DNA of 64,000 nt from Streptomyces sp. SCL15-4 (lineage in GTDB: Bacteria; Actinomycetota; Actinomycetes; Streptomycetales; Streptomycetaceae): NCBI RefSeq assembly GCF_033366695.1, contig NZ_JAOBTQ010000001.1:1736001-1800000 (forward strand), in the 5' to 3' direction. The notes below the pieces were generated by a model. It was not told the DNA's origin, did no database searches, and saw only the letters and a program-made list of their open reading frames with translations. The translations under genes were made by a program, and so were the position numbers. Below are positions 1-7,972 of this stretch, piece after piece. Within the stretch, counting starts at the first letter, position 1. Every line of letters begins with the position of its first letter.

Positions 1-147
1 CACGTACACCGGGACCAGCACGAATCCGGTGAGCAGGGTGAGGAAGATCCGCCGGAGCCACAGGAACGAGCGCGCCGGTGCCATGGGCGAGCGGGCGGGC
101 GCCGCCGGCGTGCGGGTGTGCGGCACCGGCGTGCGGGTGCTAGACAT
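1..147 (-). CDS. Sugar ABC transporter permease 2 (MalG-type), N-terminal part
   Basis: Only the first 49 codons are inside the window; the gene runs off the left edge. The start is an ATG at 147-145, overlapping the stop of the upstream permease by 8 nt, which indicates translational coupling. The visible protein has an Ala/Pro/Arg-rich cytoplasmic head and then the beginning of a first membrane helix (FLTLLTGFVLVPVYV). Its position as third gene after a binding protein and a MalF-type permease is the normal place for the MalG-type inner-membrane subunit of a CUT1 importer, where the two permeases form the channel. No ATPase gene is visible; many Streptomyces CUT1 systems share the ATPase MsiK encoded elsewhere (family knowledge). 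The EAA loop that would prove the assignment lies outside the window. Confidence 0.85.
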   Translation of the reverse strand, partial: MSSTRTPVPHTRTPAAPARSPMAPARSFLWLRRIFLTLLTGFVLVPVYV

Positions 148-1126
148 CGGCGGCCCTCCGTCCGCGCGAGGTGAGCAGCAGGTAGCCGCCCGTGACGACG
201 AGCAGGAAGAGCAGCAGCAGGACGGACATCGCCGAGCCGGTGCCGAAGTTCCAGGTGACGAAGGACGCCTGGTAGATGTGGACGGAGACCAGGTCGGCGG
301 CCTCGGGCGCGGACCTGCCGAACAGCACGTACGGCGTGTTGAAGTCGTTGAACGTCCACAGGAACAGCACCAGGACGAGGACCTGGTTGACCGGGCGCAG
401 CGAGGGCAGGGTGATGCGGCGGACGCGCTGCCACGTTCCTGCGCCGTCGAGCGCGGCGGCCTCGTACAGCTCGCCGGGGATGTTCTGGAGCCCGGCCGTC
501 ACGATGAGGAAGGCGAACGGCCAGCCCTTCCACACCGAGACGGTCAGCAGGGCGTAGAAGCTGTTGTCGCCGATGAGCCAGAAGGAGGGCTTGTCGGTGA
601 GGTGCAGCTGGTCGTGCAGGACGTGGTTCACCAGGCCGTTGTCGTGCTGGAACATGAACGCCCAGGTGATGACGGCGGTGTAGACGGGCAGCGCGTACGG
701 CACCAGGAACAGGGCGCGCAGCAGCCCGCGGCCGCGGAAGGTGTCCTGCATGAAGACGGCGGCGGCGGTGCCGATCAGCCAGCACAGGCCGACGGACAGC
801 AGGGTGAAGCCGACGGTGACGAAGAAGGAGTGCAGCAGCGCCTCGCCGACGGGGGCGTCGAAGTCCACCGACACCTGGTAGTTGCCGAGGCCGGACCACG
901 GGGCGGTGCCCCAGTCGCGGATGTAGAACTGGGTCAGTTCCTTGAAGCTCATCACGATGCCGATGACCATCGGCACCAGGTGGACGAGGAGTTCGAGCAG
1001 CAGGGCGGGCAGGAGCAGCAGATACGGCAGCGAGATCCGGCGCAGCCGTCCGGGTCGGCGGGGTGCGCGGGCCGCGGCCCCGGACGAGGCCTGGCGCACC
1101 GGTTCCTTGAAGGCGGTGGTGGTCAT
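140..1126 (-). CDS. Sugar ABC transporter permease 1 (MalF-type)
   Basis: Protein of 328 residues, starting MTTTAFKEP at the ATG 1126-1124, eight bases after the binding-protein stop. It is an inner-membrane channel subunit of a CUT1 carbohydrate importer. After a basic head of about 30 residues there are six hydrophobic segments, beginning at LPYLLLLPALLLELLVHLVP (about 34-53). The ATPase-contacting EAA loop is clear at residues 222-241 (EAAALDGAGTW, ending in TLP). The gene sits between the binding protein and the second permease on the same strand, so the three form one operon. The substrate cannot be told from the sequence. No ATPase is encoded here, so an external one such as MsiK is inferred. 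Confidence 0.95.
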   Translation of the reverse strand: MTTTAFKEPVRQASSGAAARAPRRPGRLRRISLPYLLLLPALLLELLVHLVPMVIGIVMSFKELTQFYIRDWGTAPWSGLGNYQVSVDFDAPVGEALLHSFFVTVGFTLLSVGLCWLIGTAAAVFMQDTFRGRGLLRALFLVPYALPVYTAVITWAFMFQHDNGLVNHVLHDQLHLTDKPSFWLIGDNSFYALLTVSVWKGWPFAFLIVTAGLQNIPGELYEAAALDGAGTWQRVRRITLPSLRPVNQVLVLVLFLWTFNDFNTPYVLFGRSAPEAADLVSVHIYQASFVTWNFGTGSAMSVLLLLFLLVVTGGYLLLTSRGRRAADV

Positions 1127-1134
1127 CGTCGGTC

Positions 1135-2451
1135 TCACGCCGCCGGCATCTGCTGCTGGGCCTTCTGCAGCTTCGCCTCGACCGAGCCGGTGGTCACCGG
1201 GCGTCCGGCGGCGGCGTCGGCGAACAGGTCCTTGACGGCCGTACCGACCGCCGTCTCGAACTGCGACTCGGAGGCGACCTGCGGCAGCGCGGCGGCGCTG
1301 GTGGCCAGGGTGTCCTTCAGCACCGCGGTGTCCGGGGCGGCGAAGGCGGGGTCGGCCTGCGCGGACTTCACCGGCGGGATGGCGCTGTAGGCCTTGTTGA
1401 GGATCTTCTGCTCCTCGTCGGAGGTCATGAACTTCACGAACCGGGTGGCGCCGTCGAGGTTGTCGGTGTTCTTGAAGACGGCCATGTTGATGCCCATGAC
1501 CGGCGAGTTGACCTGGGTGCCGTCGCCGGGCGTGCCGGAGATCACCGGGACGGGCGCGATGCCGTAGGCGTCCTCGCTCATCCCCTGGGACTTGAGGTTG
1601 GCGGAGGCCGTCTGCCACAGCAGCATGGCCTGCTTGCCCTTGGCGAAGTCGCTGACGGATTGGTTCTGCGCGTACTCGGCGTCGCCGGCCGGGATGACCT
1701 TGTCCTTGGCCATCAGATCGACGTAGCTCTTGACCGCGTCGACCACCTTGGGGTCGGTGAAGTCGGGCTTGCCGTCGGCGGTGAAGAAGTCGGCGCCGTG
1801 CTGCTTGGCGAAGACGAAGACGTGGTGGATGTTCTCCGACAGGTTCGCACCCTCGGCGCCGAGCGGGGACACGCCCTCGGCCTTGATCTTCTTGCCGTCG
1901 GCGACGAGTTCGGACCAGGTGGCCGGGGGCTTGGAGATGCCGGCGTCGGCGAAGATCTTCTTGTTGTAGTAGAGGGCGTACGCCATCGAGTACAGCGGAA
2001 CGGCCGCCGGGTCCTTGCCCTGGGCACCGGTCGAGCCGAGCGCGGTCTCGGCGAAGCGGTCCCGGCCGCCGATCTTGGCGAAGTTCTTCTCGTCCCAGGG
2101 CAGCAGCGCCCCGCTCGCCTGGAGGGAGGCGCTCCAGGTGTTGCCGATGTTCAGCACGTCCGGGCCCTGACCCGAAGTGGTCGCCGTCAGGATCCGGTTG
2201 AGCAGATCCGACCAGGGCACGACCTCCAGCTCGACCTTGATGCCGGTCCGCTGCTCGAACTTGTCCAGCTCGGGCCGGAGCACCTTCTTGTCCGCCTCGA
2301 TGCTGGCTCCCTGGTTGGACGCCCAGTACGTCAGCGTCTTCGGCGAGTCGTTGGACCCGCTGCCGGTGGCCGATCCGCCTCCGCAGGCCGTGGCCGCGAG
2401 GGCGAGTGACAGGGTGACGGCGCCTACGGCCGCGGCTCGGATGCTGCGCAT
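1135..2451 (-). CDS. Sugar ABC transporter substrate-binding lipoprotein
   Basis: Extracellular solute-binding protein family 1, 438 residues. It begins MRSIRAAAVGAV and carries a lipobox (LALAATAC) with the lipidation Cys at residue 23, then a Gly/Ser-rich tether, so the mature protein should hang from the outer face of the membrane. The mature start TLTYWASNQG and the segment with GQGPDVLNIGNTW are typical of CUT1 sugar binders. A GTG at 2481 would give a 10-residue longer protein, but that would displace the signal peptide, so the ATG at 2451 is preferred. It is the first gene of the importer operon, and its promoter must lie in the 78 bases between it and the MFS gene, where repeated AGTTAAT-like boxes are seen. 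Specificity is unknown. Confidence 0.93.
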   Translation of the reverse strand: MRSIRAAAVGAVTLSLALAATACGGGSATGSGSNDSPKTLTYWASNQGASIEADKKVLRPELDKFEQRTGIKVELEVVPWSDLLNRILTATTSGQGPDVLNIGNTWSASLQASGALLPWDEKNFAKIGGRDRFAETALGSTGAQGKDPAAVPLYSMAYALYYNKKIFADAGISKPPATWSELVADGKKIKAEGVSPLGAEGANLSENIHHVFVFAKQHGADFFTADGKPDFTDPKVVDAVKSYVDLMAKDKVIPAGDAEYAQNQSVSDFAKGKQAMLLWQTASANLKSQGMSEDAYGIAPVPVISGTPGDGTQVNSPVMGINMAVFKNTDNLDGATRFVKFMTSDEEQKILNKAYSAIPPVKSAQADPAFAAPDTAVLKDTLATSAAALPQVASESQFETAVGTAVKDLFADAAAGRPVTTGSVEAKLQKAQQQMPAA

Positions 2452-2486
2452 GGGTCCCGGTGTTCCCTTCGGGGATTGCACTCATG

Positions 2487-2510
2487 ACTTAATTTAGGAC
2501 GTGAGTTAAT
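2487..2510 (-). promoter_or_regulatory. Possible operator upstream of the sugar transporter
   Basis: Two copies of A(C/G)TTAAT lie in the same orientation 17 bp apart (2487-2493 and 2504-2510), and the whole AT-rich 24 bp also reads as a loose inverted repeat TTAA...TTAA. In a GC-rich genome this island just before the transporter operon is probably a promoter/operator. AT-rich boxes of this kind are common for ROK-family sugar repressors in Streptomyces (general recollection). No regulator gene is adjacent. Confidence 0.4.
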
Positions 2511-2559
2511 CCGCCGGAAGGACGATCGTCAAGGGATTCGACAGCTGATCGTCAGGGAT

Positions 2560-3777
2560 TCACGGCCGCGCGGCGGGCCGGCCGCCGGCGGGTCGGCTCT
2601 CGCGCACCGCTTCCGGCACCTGTGCCACCGCGTCCTGCGCGCCGGGCCGCGCGCGGCCGAGTTCGGGCAGGACGGTGAGGAGTCCCGTGGCGGCGAGGCC
2701 GGCGCCGAGCCAGAGCGGGGCGCGCAGGCCCCACAGGCCGATGGCGACGGCGCCGAGGGAGGAGCCGATCATGACGCCGAACGTGATGAAGGAGGAGTGG
2801 ACGGTGTTGACCAGCGGCCCGGCGTTGCCCGCGCGCTGCACCCGGGTGACCATCGCCGGGTTCATGGTGACGCCCACCAGGCCGATGCCCAGCATGCAGA
2901 CCACGGCGGGGGCGGGCGCGCCGGCGAAGACGGCGAAGCCGGTCAGGAAGAGCAGGTTGAGCAGCAGGCCGACGGCGAGGACCGGCAGGGCGCGCCGGTC
3001 GGCGAGCCGGCCGACGACCGTGTTGCCGACGACGGTGGCGGCGCCGTAGGCGATCAGGAGCAGCGGGACGGTGCCCGCCGAGAAGCCGGTGAGGCCGGTG
3101 AGGACGGGGTTGAAGTAGCTGAAGGCGGAGAAGGTGGCGCCGATGATCAGCGTGCTGGTGGCCAGCGCCAGCCACAGGCGGGGCCGGGCGAAGACGCCGG
3201 CCTCGGCGCGCAGACCGCCGCTCGGCGCGGGGTCCAGGCGCGGCACACCGGCGGCGGTGGCCGCGGCGGCGGCCAGCGCGAGCGCCGAGACCGCCCAGAA
3301 CGCGGCGCGCCAGCCGAGCCGTTCGCCGATCAGGGTGGACAGCGGCAGCCCGAGCAGGGTGCCGAGCATCAGCCCGTTCATGGCCACGGCGACGGCCCGC
3401 CCCCGGACCTCGGGCCGGGTGAGGCGGGCGCACAGCGAGAGGGCGACGCCGAAGAAGGCCTGGGAGGCGACGCCGGTGACGATGCGCGCGGCGAGCATGG
3501 CGCCGTAGCCGGTCGCGGTGGCGGCGAGCACGTTGCCGGCCAGGAAGACGGCGAACAGCACCGACAGGGCGGTGCGGGGCGGGAGTTTCATCACCGCCAC
3601 GGTGAGCACCGGTCCGCCGAGGGCCATGGCGGCGGCGAACGCGGTGATGAGATAGCCGATCTGCGGGACGGTGGCGTGCAGGCCGGCGGCCATCTGCGGC
3701 ATCAGACCGGCGACCGCGAACTCGCTGGTCACCATGGCGAAGATGCCGAGTGCCAGGACGTAGACGGCTCGGGGCAC
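2560..3777 (-). CDS. MFS transporter, DHA1/AraJ-like drug or sugar efflux
   Basis: Membrane protein of 405 residues with about 12 hydrophobic segments. It starts at a GTG (3777-3775) behind a strong AAAGGAG site. The N-terminus (ALGIFAMVTSEFAVAGLMPQMA) is the signature of the AraJ/YdhP-type DHA1 efflux families, and a motif-A-like loop VGRLADRRALP lies at mid-protein. The C-terminal tail after the last helix is Pro/Arg/Gly-rich and probably disordered. A TetR-family gene lies 170 bp upstream on the same strand, and the gap between them holds two identical boxes, so the transporter is likely controlled by that repressor and induced by a substrate or toxic compound. The exported compound is not predictable. 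Confidence 0.9.
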   Translation of the reverse strand: MPRAVYVLALGIFAMVTSEFAVAGLMPQMAAGLHATVPQIGYLITAFAAAMALGGPVLTVAVMKLPPRTALSVLFAVFLAGNVLAATATGYGAMLAARIVTGVASQAFFGVALSLCARLTRPEVRGRAVAVAMNGLMLGTLLGLPLSTLIGERLGWRAAFWAVSALALAAAAATAAGVPRLDPAPSGGLRAEAGVFARPRLWLALATSTLIIGATFSAFSYFNPVLTGLTGFSAGTVPLLLIAYGAATVVGNTVVGRLADRRALPVLAVGLLLNLLFLTGFAVFAGAPAPAVVCMLGIGLVGVTMNPAMVTRVQRAGNAGPLVNTVHSSFITFGVMIGSSLGAVAIGLWGLRAPLWLGAGLAATGLLTVLPELGRARPGAQDAVAQVPEAVRESRPAGGRPAARP

Positions 3778-3813
3778 GAGGGGACTCCTTTGGCGTGGCT
3801 AGTTATGTACGGT

Positions 3814-3873
3814 TCAGTTCAAAACCGGGACGCGACCGAGGTCATTCTGGATGGATCAGTTCAAAATCAGGAC
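3814..3873. promoter_or_regulatory. Duplicated operator-like box before the MFS gene
   Basis: The box TCAGTTCAAAA-(C/T)C(G/A)-GGAC occurs at 3814-3831 and again at 3856-3873, with 16 of 18 bases identical and the copies 42 bp (four helical turns) apart in the same orientation. They lie between the TetR-family gene and the MFS gene, upstream of the MFS start. On the minus strand each reads GTCC..TTTTGAACTGA, and the TTGAAC inside could also serve as a -35. Binding by the adjacent TetR protein is inferred. Confidence 0.55.
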
Positions 3874-3947
3874 AGCCGTACAGCGCACGACCGGATCACC
3901 GTCCGGCGGGACGGGACCGGAGGGCCGGGAGTTCGGGCAGTCGGCTG

Positions 3948-4544
3948 TCAGACGGTCAGGGCGTCGAGGGCGACGGCGGCGATGGCGTCCAGGGCGGTGC
4001 GGTCGGCACCACCCTGGGCGGAGACGCGCAGGCCCGCGATGGTGGCGTTGAGGAACCGGGCCAGGTCGCCCGCGTCCCGCGAGGAGGTGATGCTGCCGTC
4101 ACGCCGGCCGGTCTCGACGGCCGCGCGCAGCGCGTCCAGCCGGTGAGCCGTGTCACGCTCCAGCATCCCGGCCGCGACGGCGTCCCGGCCGGCGAGTTCG
4201 ACGGTCGAGTTCACCCCGAGACAGCCCAGGCTGCGGCCGGCAGGCCGGTTCCGCGCGTCACCGTCGAGCACGAGGGCGAACAGGTCGCGGATCCGGTCGG
4301 CCCCACTGCGCGCCGGATCCTCCAGCACCGCCAGCTGACCGGCGTTCATGGTGGTCATATAGCGGTGCAGGACCCGCTGGAACAGGGCGCGCTTGCTCTT
4401 GAAGGTGTTGTAGATACTGCTGCGCCCCAGCCCCGTGGCGGCACACAGATCCTCGGTGGAGGTGCCTTCGTACCCCTTCCGCCAGAAGATCCACATCGCC
4501 GCGTCGAGCGCCTGCTCCTCGTCGAACGTCCTCGGTCGGGCCAT
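3948..4544 (-). CDS. TetR/AcrR-family transcriptional regulator
   Basis: Protein of 198 residues with the N-terminal TetR helix-turn-helix at about residues 8-55 (FDEEQALDAAMWIFWRKGYEG then TSTEDLCAATGLGRSSIYNTF). The C-terminal ligand/dimer domain continues with KSKRALFQRVLHRYM. ATG start at 4544-4542. It is co-oriented with and upstream of the MFS exporter gene, with duplicated boxes in the intervening region. The usual arrangement is a repressor that lets the exporter be expressed when its ligand is present. The ligand is unknown. A strong terminator and the tRNA-Leu gene lie just upstream, so this gene should have its own promoter in 4545-4635. Confidence 0.92.
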   Translation of the reverse strand: MARPRTFDEEQALDAAMWIFWRKGYEGTSTEDLCAATGLGRSSIYNTFKSKRALFQRVLHRYMTTMNAGQLAVLEDPARSGADRIRDLFALVLDGDARNRPAGRSLGCLGVNSTVELAGRDAVAAGMLERDTAHRLDALRAAVETGRRDGSITSSRDAGDLARFLNATIAGLRVSAQGGADRTALDAIAAVALDALTV

Positions 4545-4635
4545 ACCCGGACCCTAGCCGTTTTGGACTGCCCATTGCAATACCAACCACCGCCCGCCCC
4601 GCTCGGCCGGTCACCCCGCATCCCGGAAAAACAGA

Positions 4636-4660
4636 AAGACCCCAGATCGACTGGGGTCTT
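4636..4660 (-). terminator. Rho-independent terminator of tRNA-Leu
   Basis: A perfect 10-bp stem AAGACCCCAG/CTGGGGTCTT with a 5-base loop lies immediately after the tRNA 3' end. On the minus strand it is followed by a T-rich tract (TTTCTGTTTTT, down to about 4625), the canonical intrinsic terminator layout and rare in this GC-rich sequence. Confidence 0.92.
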
Positions 4661-4663
4661 CGC

Positions 4664-4751
4664 TGGTGTCCGAGGGGGGACTTGAACCCCCACGCCCGAT
4701 AAAGGGCACTAGCACCTCAAGCTAGCGCGTCTGCCATTCCGCCACCCGGAC
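4664..4751 (-). tRNA. tRNA-Leu, anticodon GAG
   Basis: On the minus strand the acceptor stem GTCCGGG pairs with CTCGGAC (one G-U pair), followed by discriminator A and an encoded CCA (the CCA is 4666-4664). The anticodon arm is CTAGC-TTGAGGT-GCTAG, giving anticodon GAG (reads CUC). A long variable arm and the T arm GGGGGTTCAAGTCCCCC complete the cloverleaf, as expected for a class II tRNA. Length is 85 nt plus CCA. It is a single-gene transcript with its own terminator. I see no attachment-site duplication or integrase beside it. Confidence 0.97.
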
Positions 4752-4988
4752 CAGGTGTCTGCCGCCTCGCGGGTGTGTTCCCCGCGGCGACATGGACAAC
4801 AATACCAAGGTTTCGGAGTGCGTTTCACCTGCGTATCCGTCGCCGGGCGGCAGGCGGAAGGGCCTCCCACCAGCACGGGTGCCGTGTGTGCACGATCCGC
4901 GAGGACGGCCGCACGCACCGTGAGGCCGGCCTGGCCGAAAGTGCGCACGCCCTCTGGACACCGCTCACCGGATGCGGGATAACCAGTC

Positions 4989-5012
4989 CATACAGTATTC
5001 GTCGACTGTATG
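4989..5012. promoter_or_regulatory. Inverted repeat CATACAG-N10-CTGTATG before the oxalate operon
   Basis: Perfect 7-bp arms separated by 10 bases, 38 bp upstream of the ThDP-enzyme start. A second TATGCA copy follows (5009-5014 and 5023-5028). The half-site GACTGTA also occurs in the promoter of the GntR-family gene at about 12.5 kb, so it is a candidate operator for that regulator. The rest of the 4752-5050 gap shows no gene or other structure that I can recognise. Confidence 0.6.
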
Positions 5013-5050
5013 CAATGTGCGGTATGCACACCTACGAAAGGGACCTCGTC

Positions 5051-6727
5051 ATGCCCGACCAGGACCTGATCTCCGGCGGCCACCTCGTCGCCAAGGCGCT
5101 GAAGGCCGAAGGCGTCGACCGCGTCTACACCCTCTGCGGCGGCCACATCATCGACATCTACGACGGCTGCGTGGACGAGGGGATCGAGGTCGTCGACGTC
5201 CGTCACGAGCAGGTCGCCGCGCACGCCGCCGACGGCTACGCCCGGATCACCGGCAAACCGGGCTGCGCGGTGGTCACCGCAGGCCCCGGTACGACCGACG
5301 CCGTCACCGGCGTCGCCAACGCGCTGCGCGCGGAGTCCCCGATGCTGCTCATCGGCGGCCAGGGCGCTCTCTCGCAGCACAAGATGGGGTCCCTCCAGGA
5401 CCTGCCGCACGTCGACATGATGACGCCGATCACCAAGTTCGCGGCGACCGTGCCCGACACCGCCCGCGCCGCGGACATGGTGTCGATGGCCTTCCGCGAG
5501 TGCTACCACGGCGCCCCCGGCCCCTCCTTCCTGGAGATCCCCCGGGACGTCCTCGACGCCAAGGTGCCGCGCGACCGGGCCCGCGTCCCCGGCGCCGGCG
5601 CCTACCGGGCGTCGACCCGCTCGGCCGGCGACCCGGAGGCGGTCGAGCGGCTCGCCGACCTGCTGGTGCACGCCCACAAGCCCGCGATCCTGCTCGGCAG
5701 CCAGGTGTGGACGACCCGCGGCACCGAGGCCGCCGCCGAGCTGGTGCGCACCCTGAACATCCCGGCGTACATGAACGGCGCCGGCCGCGGCACCCTCCCG
5801 CCCGGCGACCCGCACCACTTCCAGCTCTCCCGGCGGTACGCCTTCTCGCACGCCGACGTCATCGTGATCGTCGGCACCCCGTTCGACTTCCGCATGGGCT
5901 ACGGCAAGCGCCTCTCCCCCGACGCGACGGTCGTGCAGATCGACCTCGACTACCGGACCGTCGGCAAGAACCGCGACGTCGGCCTCGGCATCGTCGGCGA
6001 CGCCGGACTGGTGCTGGCGTCCGTCACCCAGGCCGCGTCCGGACGGACCGACGGCGGGGCCGTGCGGCGCAAGGAGTGGCTGGAGGAGCTGCGCGCGGCC
6101 GAGCAGGCGGCCGTCGAGAAGCGGCTGCCGCAGCTCAGGTCGGACGCCACGCCCATCCACCCGTACCGGCTGGTCAGCGAGATCAACGACTTCCTCACCG
6201 AGGACTCGGTCTACATCGGCGACGGCGGCGACATCGTCACCTTCTCCGGGCAGGTCGTCCAGCCCAAGTCGCCCGGCCACTGGATGGACCCCGGCCCCCT
6301 CGGCACCCTCGGCGTCGGCATCCCCTTCGTGCTCGCCGCCAAGCAGGCCCGTCCGGACAAGGAGGTGGTCGCCCTCTTCGGCGACGGCGCCTTCTCGCTG
6401 ACCGGCTGGGACTTCGAGACCCTCGTCCGCTACGACCTCCCCTTCGTCGGCATCGTCGGCAACAACTCCTCCATGAACCAGATCCGTTACGGCCAGGCCG
6501 CCAAGTACGGCAAGGACCGCGAGCGGGTCGGCAACACCCTCGGCGACGTGCCGTACGACGAGTTCGCGCGGATCCTCGGCGGTCACGGCGAGGAGGTCCG
6601 CGACCCCGCCGACATCGGCCCCGCCCTGCGCCGGGCCCGCGAGTCCGGCAAGCCGTCGCTGGTCAACGTCTGGGTCGACCCGGACGCGTACGCCCCCGGA
6701 ACCATGAACCAGACGATGTACAAGTGA
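5051..6727 (+). CDS. ThDP-dependent oxalyl-CoA decarboxylase or 2-hydroxyacyl-CoA lyase
   Basis: Protein of 558 residues starting MPDQDLISGG, ATG at 5051 behind AAAGGGA. It is a complete member of the acetolactate-synthase-like ThDP superfamily. The N-terminal domain has the cofactor-activating Glu (VRHEQ, E53); the C-terminal domain has the ThDP/Mg motif GDG (444-446) ending in NN (471-472). The next gene, 11 bp downstream, is an unmistakable formyl-CoA:oxalate CoA-transferase, so decarboxylation of oxalyl-CoA to formyl-CoA plus CO2 is the best role. However, the segment SLQDLPHVD and the C-terminal end GTMNQTMYK look more like 2-hydroxyacyl-CoA lyases than the Oxalobacter decarboxylase, whose Tyr-Glu active-site pair (my recollection) is not seen here. 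Either way formyl-CoA is the shared intermediate. A plain acetolactate synthase is unlikely in this context. Confidence 0.8.
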   Translation: MPDQDLISGGHLVAKALKAEGVDRVYTLCGGHIIDIYDGCVDEGIEVVDVRHEQVAAHAADGYARITGKPGCAVVTAGPGTTDAVTGVANALRAESPMLLIGGQGALSQHKMGSLQDLPHVDMMTPITKFAATVPDTARAADMVSMAFRECYHGAPGPSFLEIPRDVLDAKVPRDRARVPGAGAYRASTRSAGDPEAVERLADLLVHAHKPAILLGSQVWTTRGTEAAAELVRTLNIPAYMNGAGRGTLPPGDPHHFQLSRRYAFSHADVIVIVGTPFDFRMGYGKRLSPDATVVQIDLDYRTVGKNRDVGLGIVGDAGLVLASVTQAASGRTDGGAVRRKEWLEELRAAEQAAVEKRLPQLRSDATPIHPYRLVSEINDFLTEDSVYIGDGGDIVTFSGQVVQPKSPGHWMDPGPLGTLGVGIPFVLAAKQARPDKEVVALFGDGAFSLTGWDFETLVRYDLPFVGIVGNNSSMNQIRYGQAAKYGKDRERVGNTLGDVPYDEFARILGGHGEEVRDPADIGPALRRARESGKPSLVNVWVDPDAYAPGTMNQTMYK

Positions 6728-6738
6728 GGTGAACGCCC

Positions 6739-7971
6739 ATGACCACCAAGGCACTCGAAGGCATCCGCGTCCTCGACATGACGCATGTCCAGTCCGGGCC
6801 GTCCGCCACCCAGCTGCTCGCCTGGCTCGGCGCGGACGTCGTCAAGCTGGAGGCGCCGGCCGGCGACATCACCCGCGGGCAGCTGCGGGACCTGCCGGAC
6901 GTCGACTCGCTGTACTTCACGATGCTCAACTGCAACAAGCGCAGCATCACGCTGAACACCAAGACCGAGCGCGGCAAGGAGATCCTCACCGAGCTGATCC
7001 GGCGCTCGGACGTCATGGTCGAGAACTTCGGGCCGGGCGCGGTCGACCGGATGGGTTTCACCTGGGAACGCGTCCAGGAGATCAATCCGCGGATCGTCTA
7101 CGCCTCCATCAAGGGGTTCGGGGACGGCCCATACACCCGGTTCAAGGCGTACGAGGTCGTCGCGCAGGCCATGGGCGGGGCGATGGCGACCACCGGTTTC
7201 GAGGACGGGCCGCCACTGGCGACGGGGGCCCAGATCGGGGACTCGGGCACGGGGGTGCACGCCGTGGCGGGAATCCTCGCGGCCCTGTTCCAGCGCGAGC
7301 GCACCGGGCGCGGGCAGCGGGTCGACGTGGCCATGCAGCACGCCGTGCTCAACCTGTGCCGGGTGAAGCTGCGCGACCAGCAGCGGCTGGCCCACGGGCC
7401 GCTCGCCGAATACCCCAACGAGGACTTCGGCGAGGAGGTCCCCCGCTCGGGGAACGCCTCCGGCGGCGGTCAGCCGGGCTGGGCGGTCAGGTGCGCGCCG
7501 GGCGGCCCGAACGACTACGTGTACGTCATCGTCCAGCCCGTCGGCTGGCGGCCGATCACCAAACTCATCGGCCGGCCGGAGCTGGCCGACGACCCCGAGT
7601 GGGCCACGCCCGAGGCCCGGCTGCCGAAGCTGAACAAGATGTTCCAGCTGATCGAGGAGTGGTCGGCCACGCTGCCCAAGTGGGAGGTGCTGGAGCGGCT
7701 GACCGCGCACGGCATCCCGTGCGGCCCGATCCTGTCCACCAAGGAGATCATCGAGGACGCCTCGCTGGCCGCCGACGGCATGGTGGTCCGCGTCCCGCAC
7801 CCCGAGCGCGGCGAGTTCGTCACCGTCGGCAGCCCCATCAAGCTCTCCGACTCACCCGTGGAGGTGACGGCCTCGCCCCTGCTCGGCGAGCACAACGAGG
7901 AGGTCTACGGCGCCGAACTGGGCCTCGCCGAGGACGCGTTGCGCCTGCTGAAGTCGGACGGGGTGATCTGA
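6739..7971 (+). CDS. frc: Formyl-CoA:oxalate CoA-transferase (class III, CaiB/BaiF)
   Basis: Protein of 410 residues that closely follows the Oxalobacter formigenes Frc sequence as I remember it: THVQSGP near the start, [17 protein letters not shown] (54-70), [20 protein letters not shown] (91-110), [13 protein letters not shown], and the glycine-rich loop SGGGQPGW. The catalytic aspartate is D168 in [10 protein letters not shown]. Class III transferases pass CoA through aspartyl-CoA-thioester and anhydride intermediates. Here CoA would move from formyl-CoA to oxalate, releasing formate. The gene lies between the ThDP enzyme and the NDP-forming synthetase with one-base to 11-base gaps, so it is in one operon with them. 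This is the most secure functional anchor of the region. Confidence 0.93.
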   Translation: MTTKALEGIRVLDMTHVQSGPSATQLLAWLGADVVKLEAPAGDITRGQLRDLPDVDSLYFTMLNCNKRSITLNTKTERGKEILTELIRRSDVMVENFGPGAVDRMGFTWERVQEINPRIVYASIKGFGDGPYTRFKAYEVVAQAMGGAMATTGFEDGPPLATGAQIGDSGTGVHAVAGILAALFQRERTGRGQRVDVAMQHAVLNLCRVKLRDQQRLAHGPLAEYPNEDFGEEVPRSGNASGGGQPGWAVRCAPGGPNDYVYVIVQPVGWRPITKLIGRPELADDPEWATPEARLPKLNKMFQLIEEWSATLPKWEVLERLTAHGIPCGPILSTKEIIEDASLAADGMVVRVPHPERGEFVTVGSPIKLSDSPVEVTASPLLGEHNEEVYGAELGLAEDALRLLKSDGVI

Positions 7972-7972
7972 C

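Noticed and set aside
138..162. Short TC/CGG repeats and other GC-rich direct repeats as a CRISPR array
   Set aside because: No regularly spaced identical repeats with unique spacers occur here or anywhere else in the window.
4664..4751. tRNA-Leu as an integration site of a genomic island
   Set aside because: No integrase, direct repeat of the tRNA 3' end or composition change is seen on either side.
4709..6754. A 681-codon minus-strand frame opposite the ThDP gene
   Set aside because: Its start overlaps the tRNA-Leu gene and it mirrors a gene with clear ThDP motifs.
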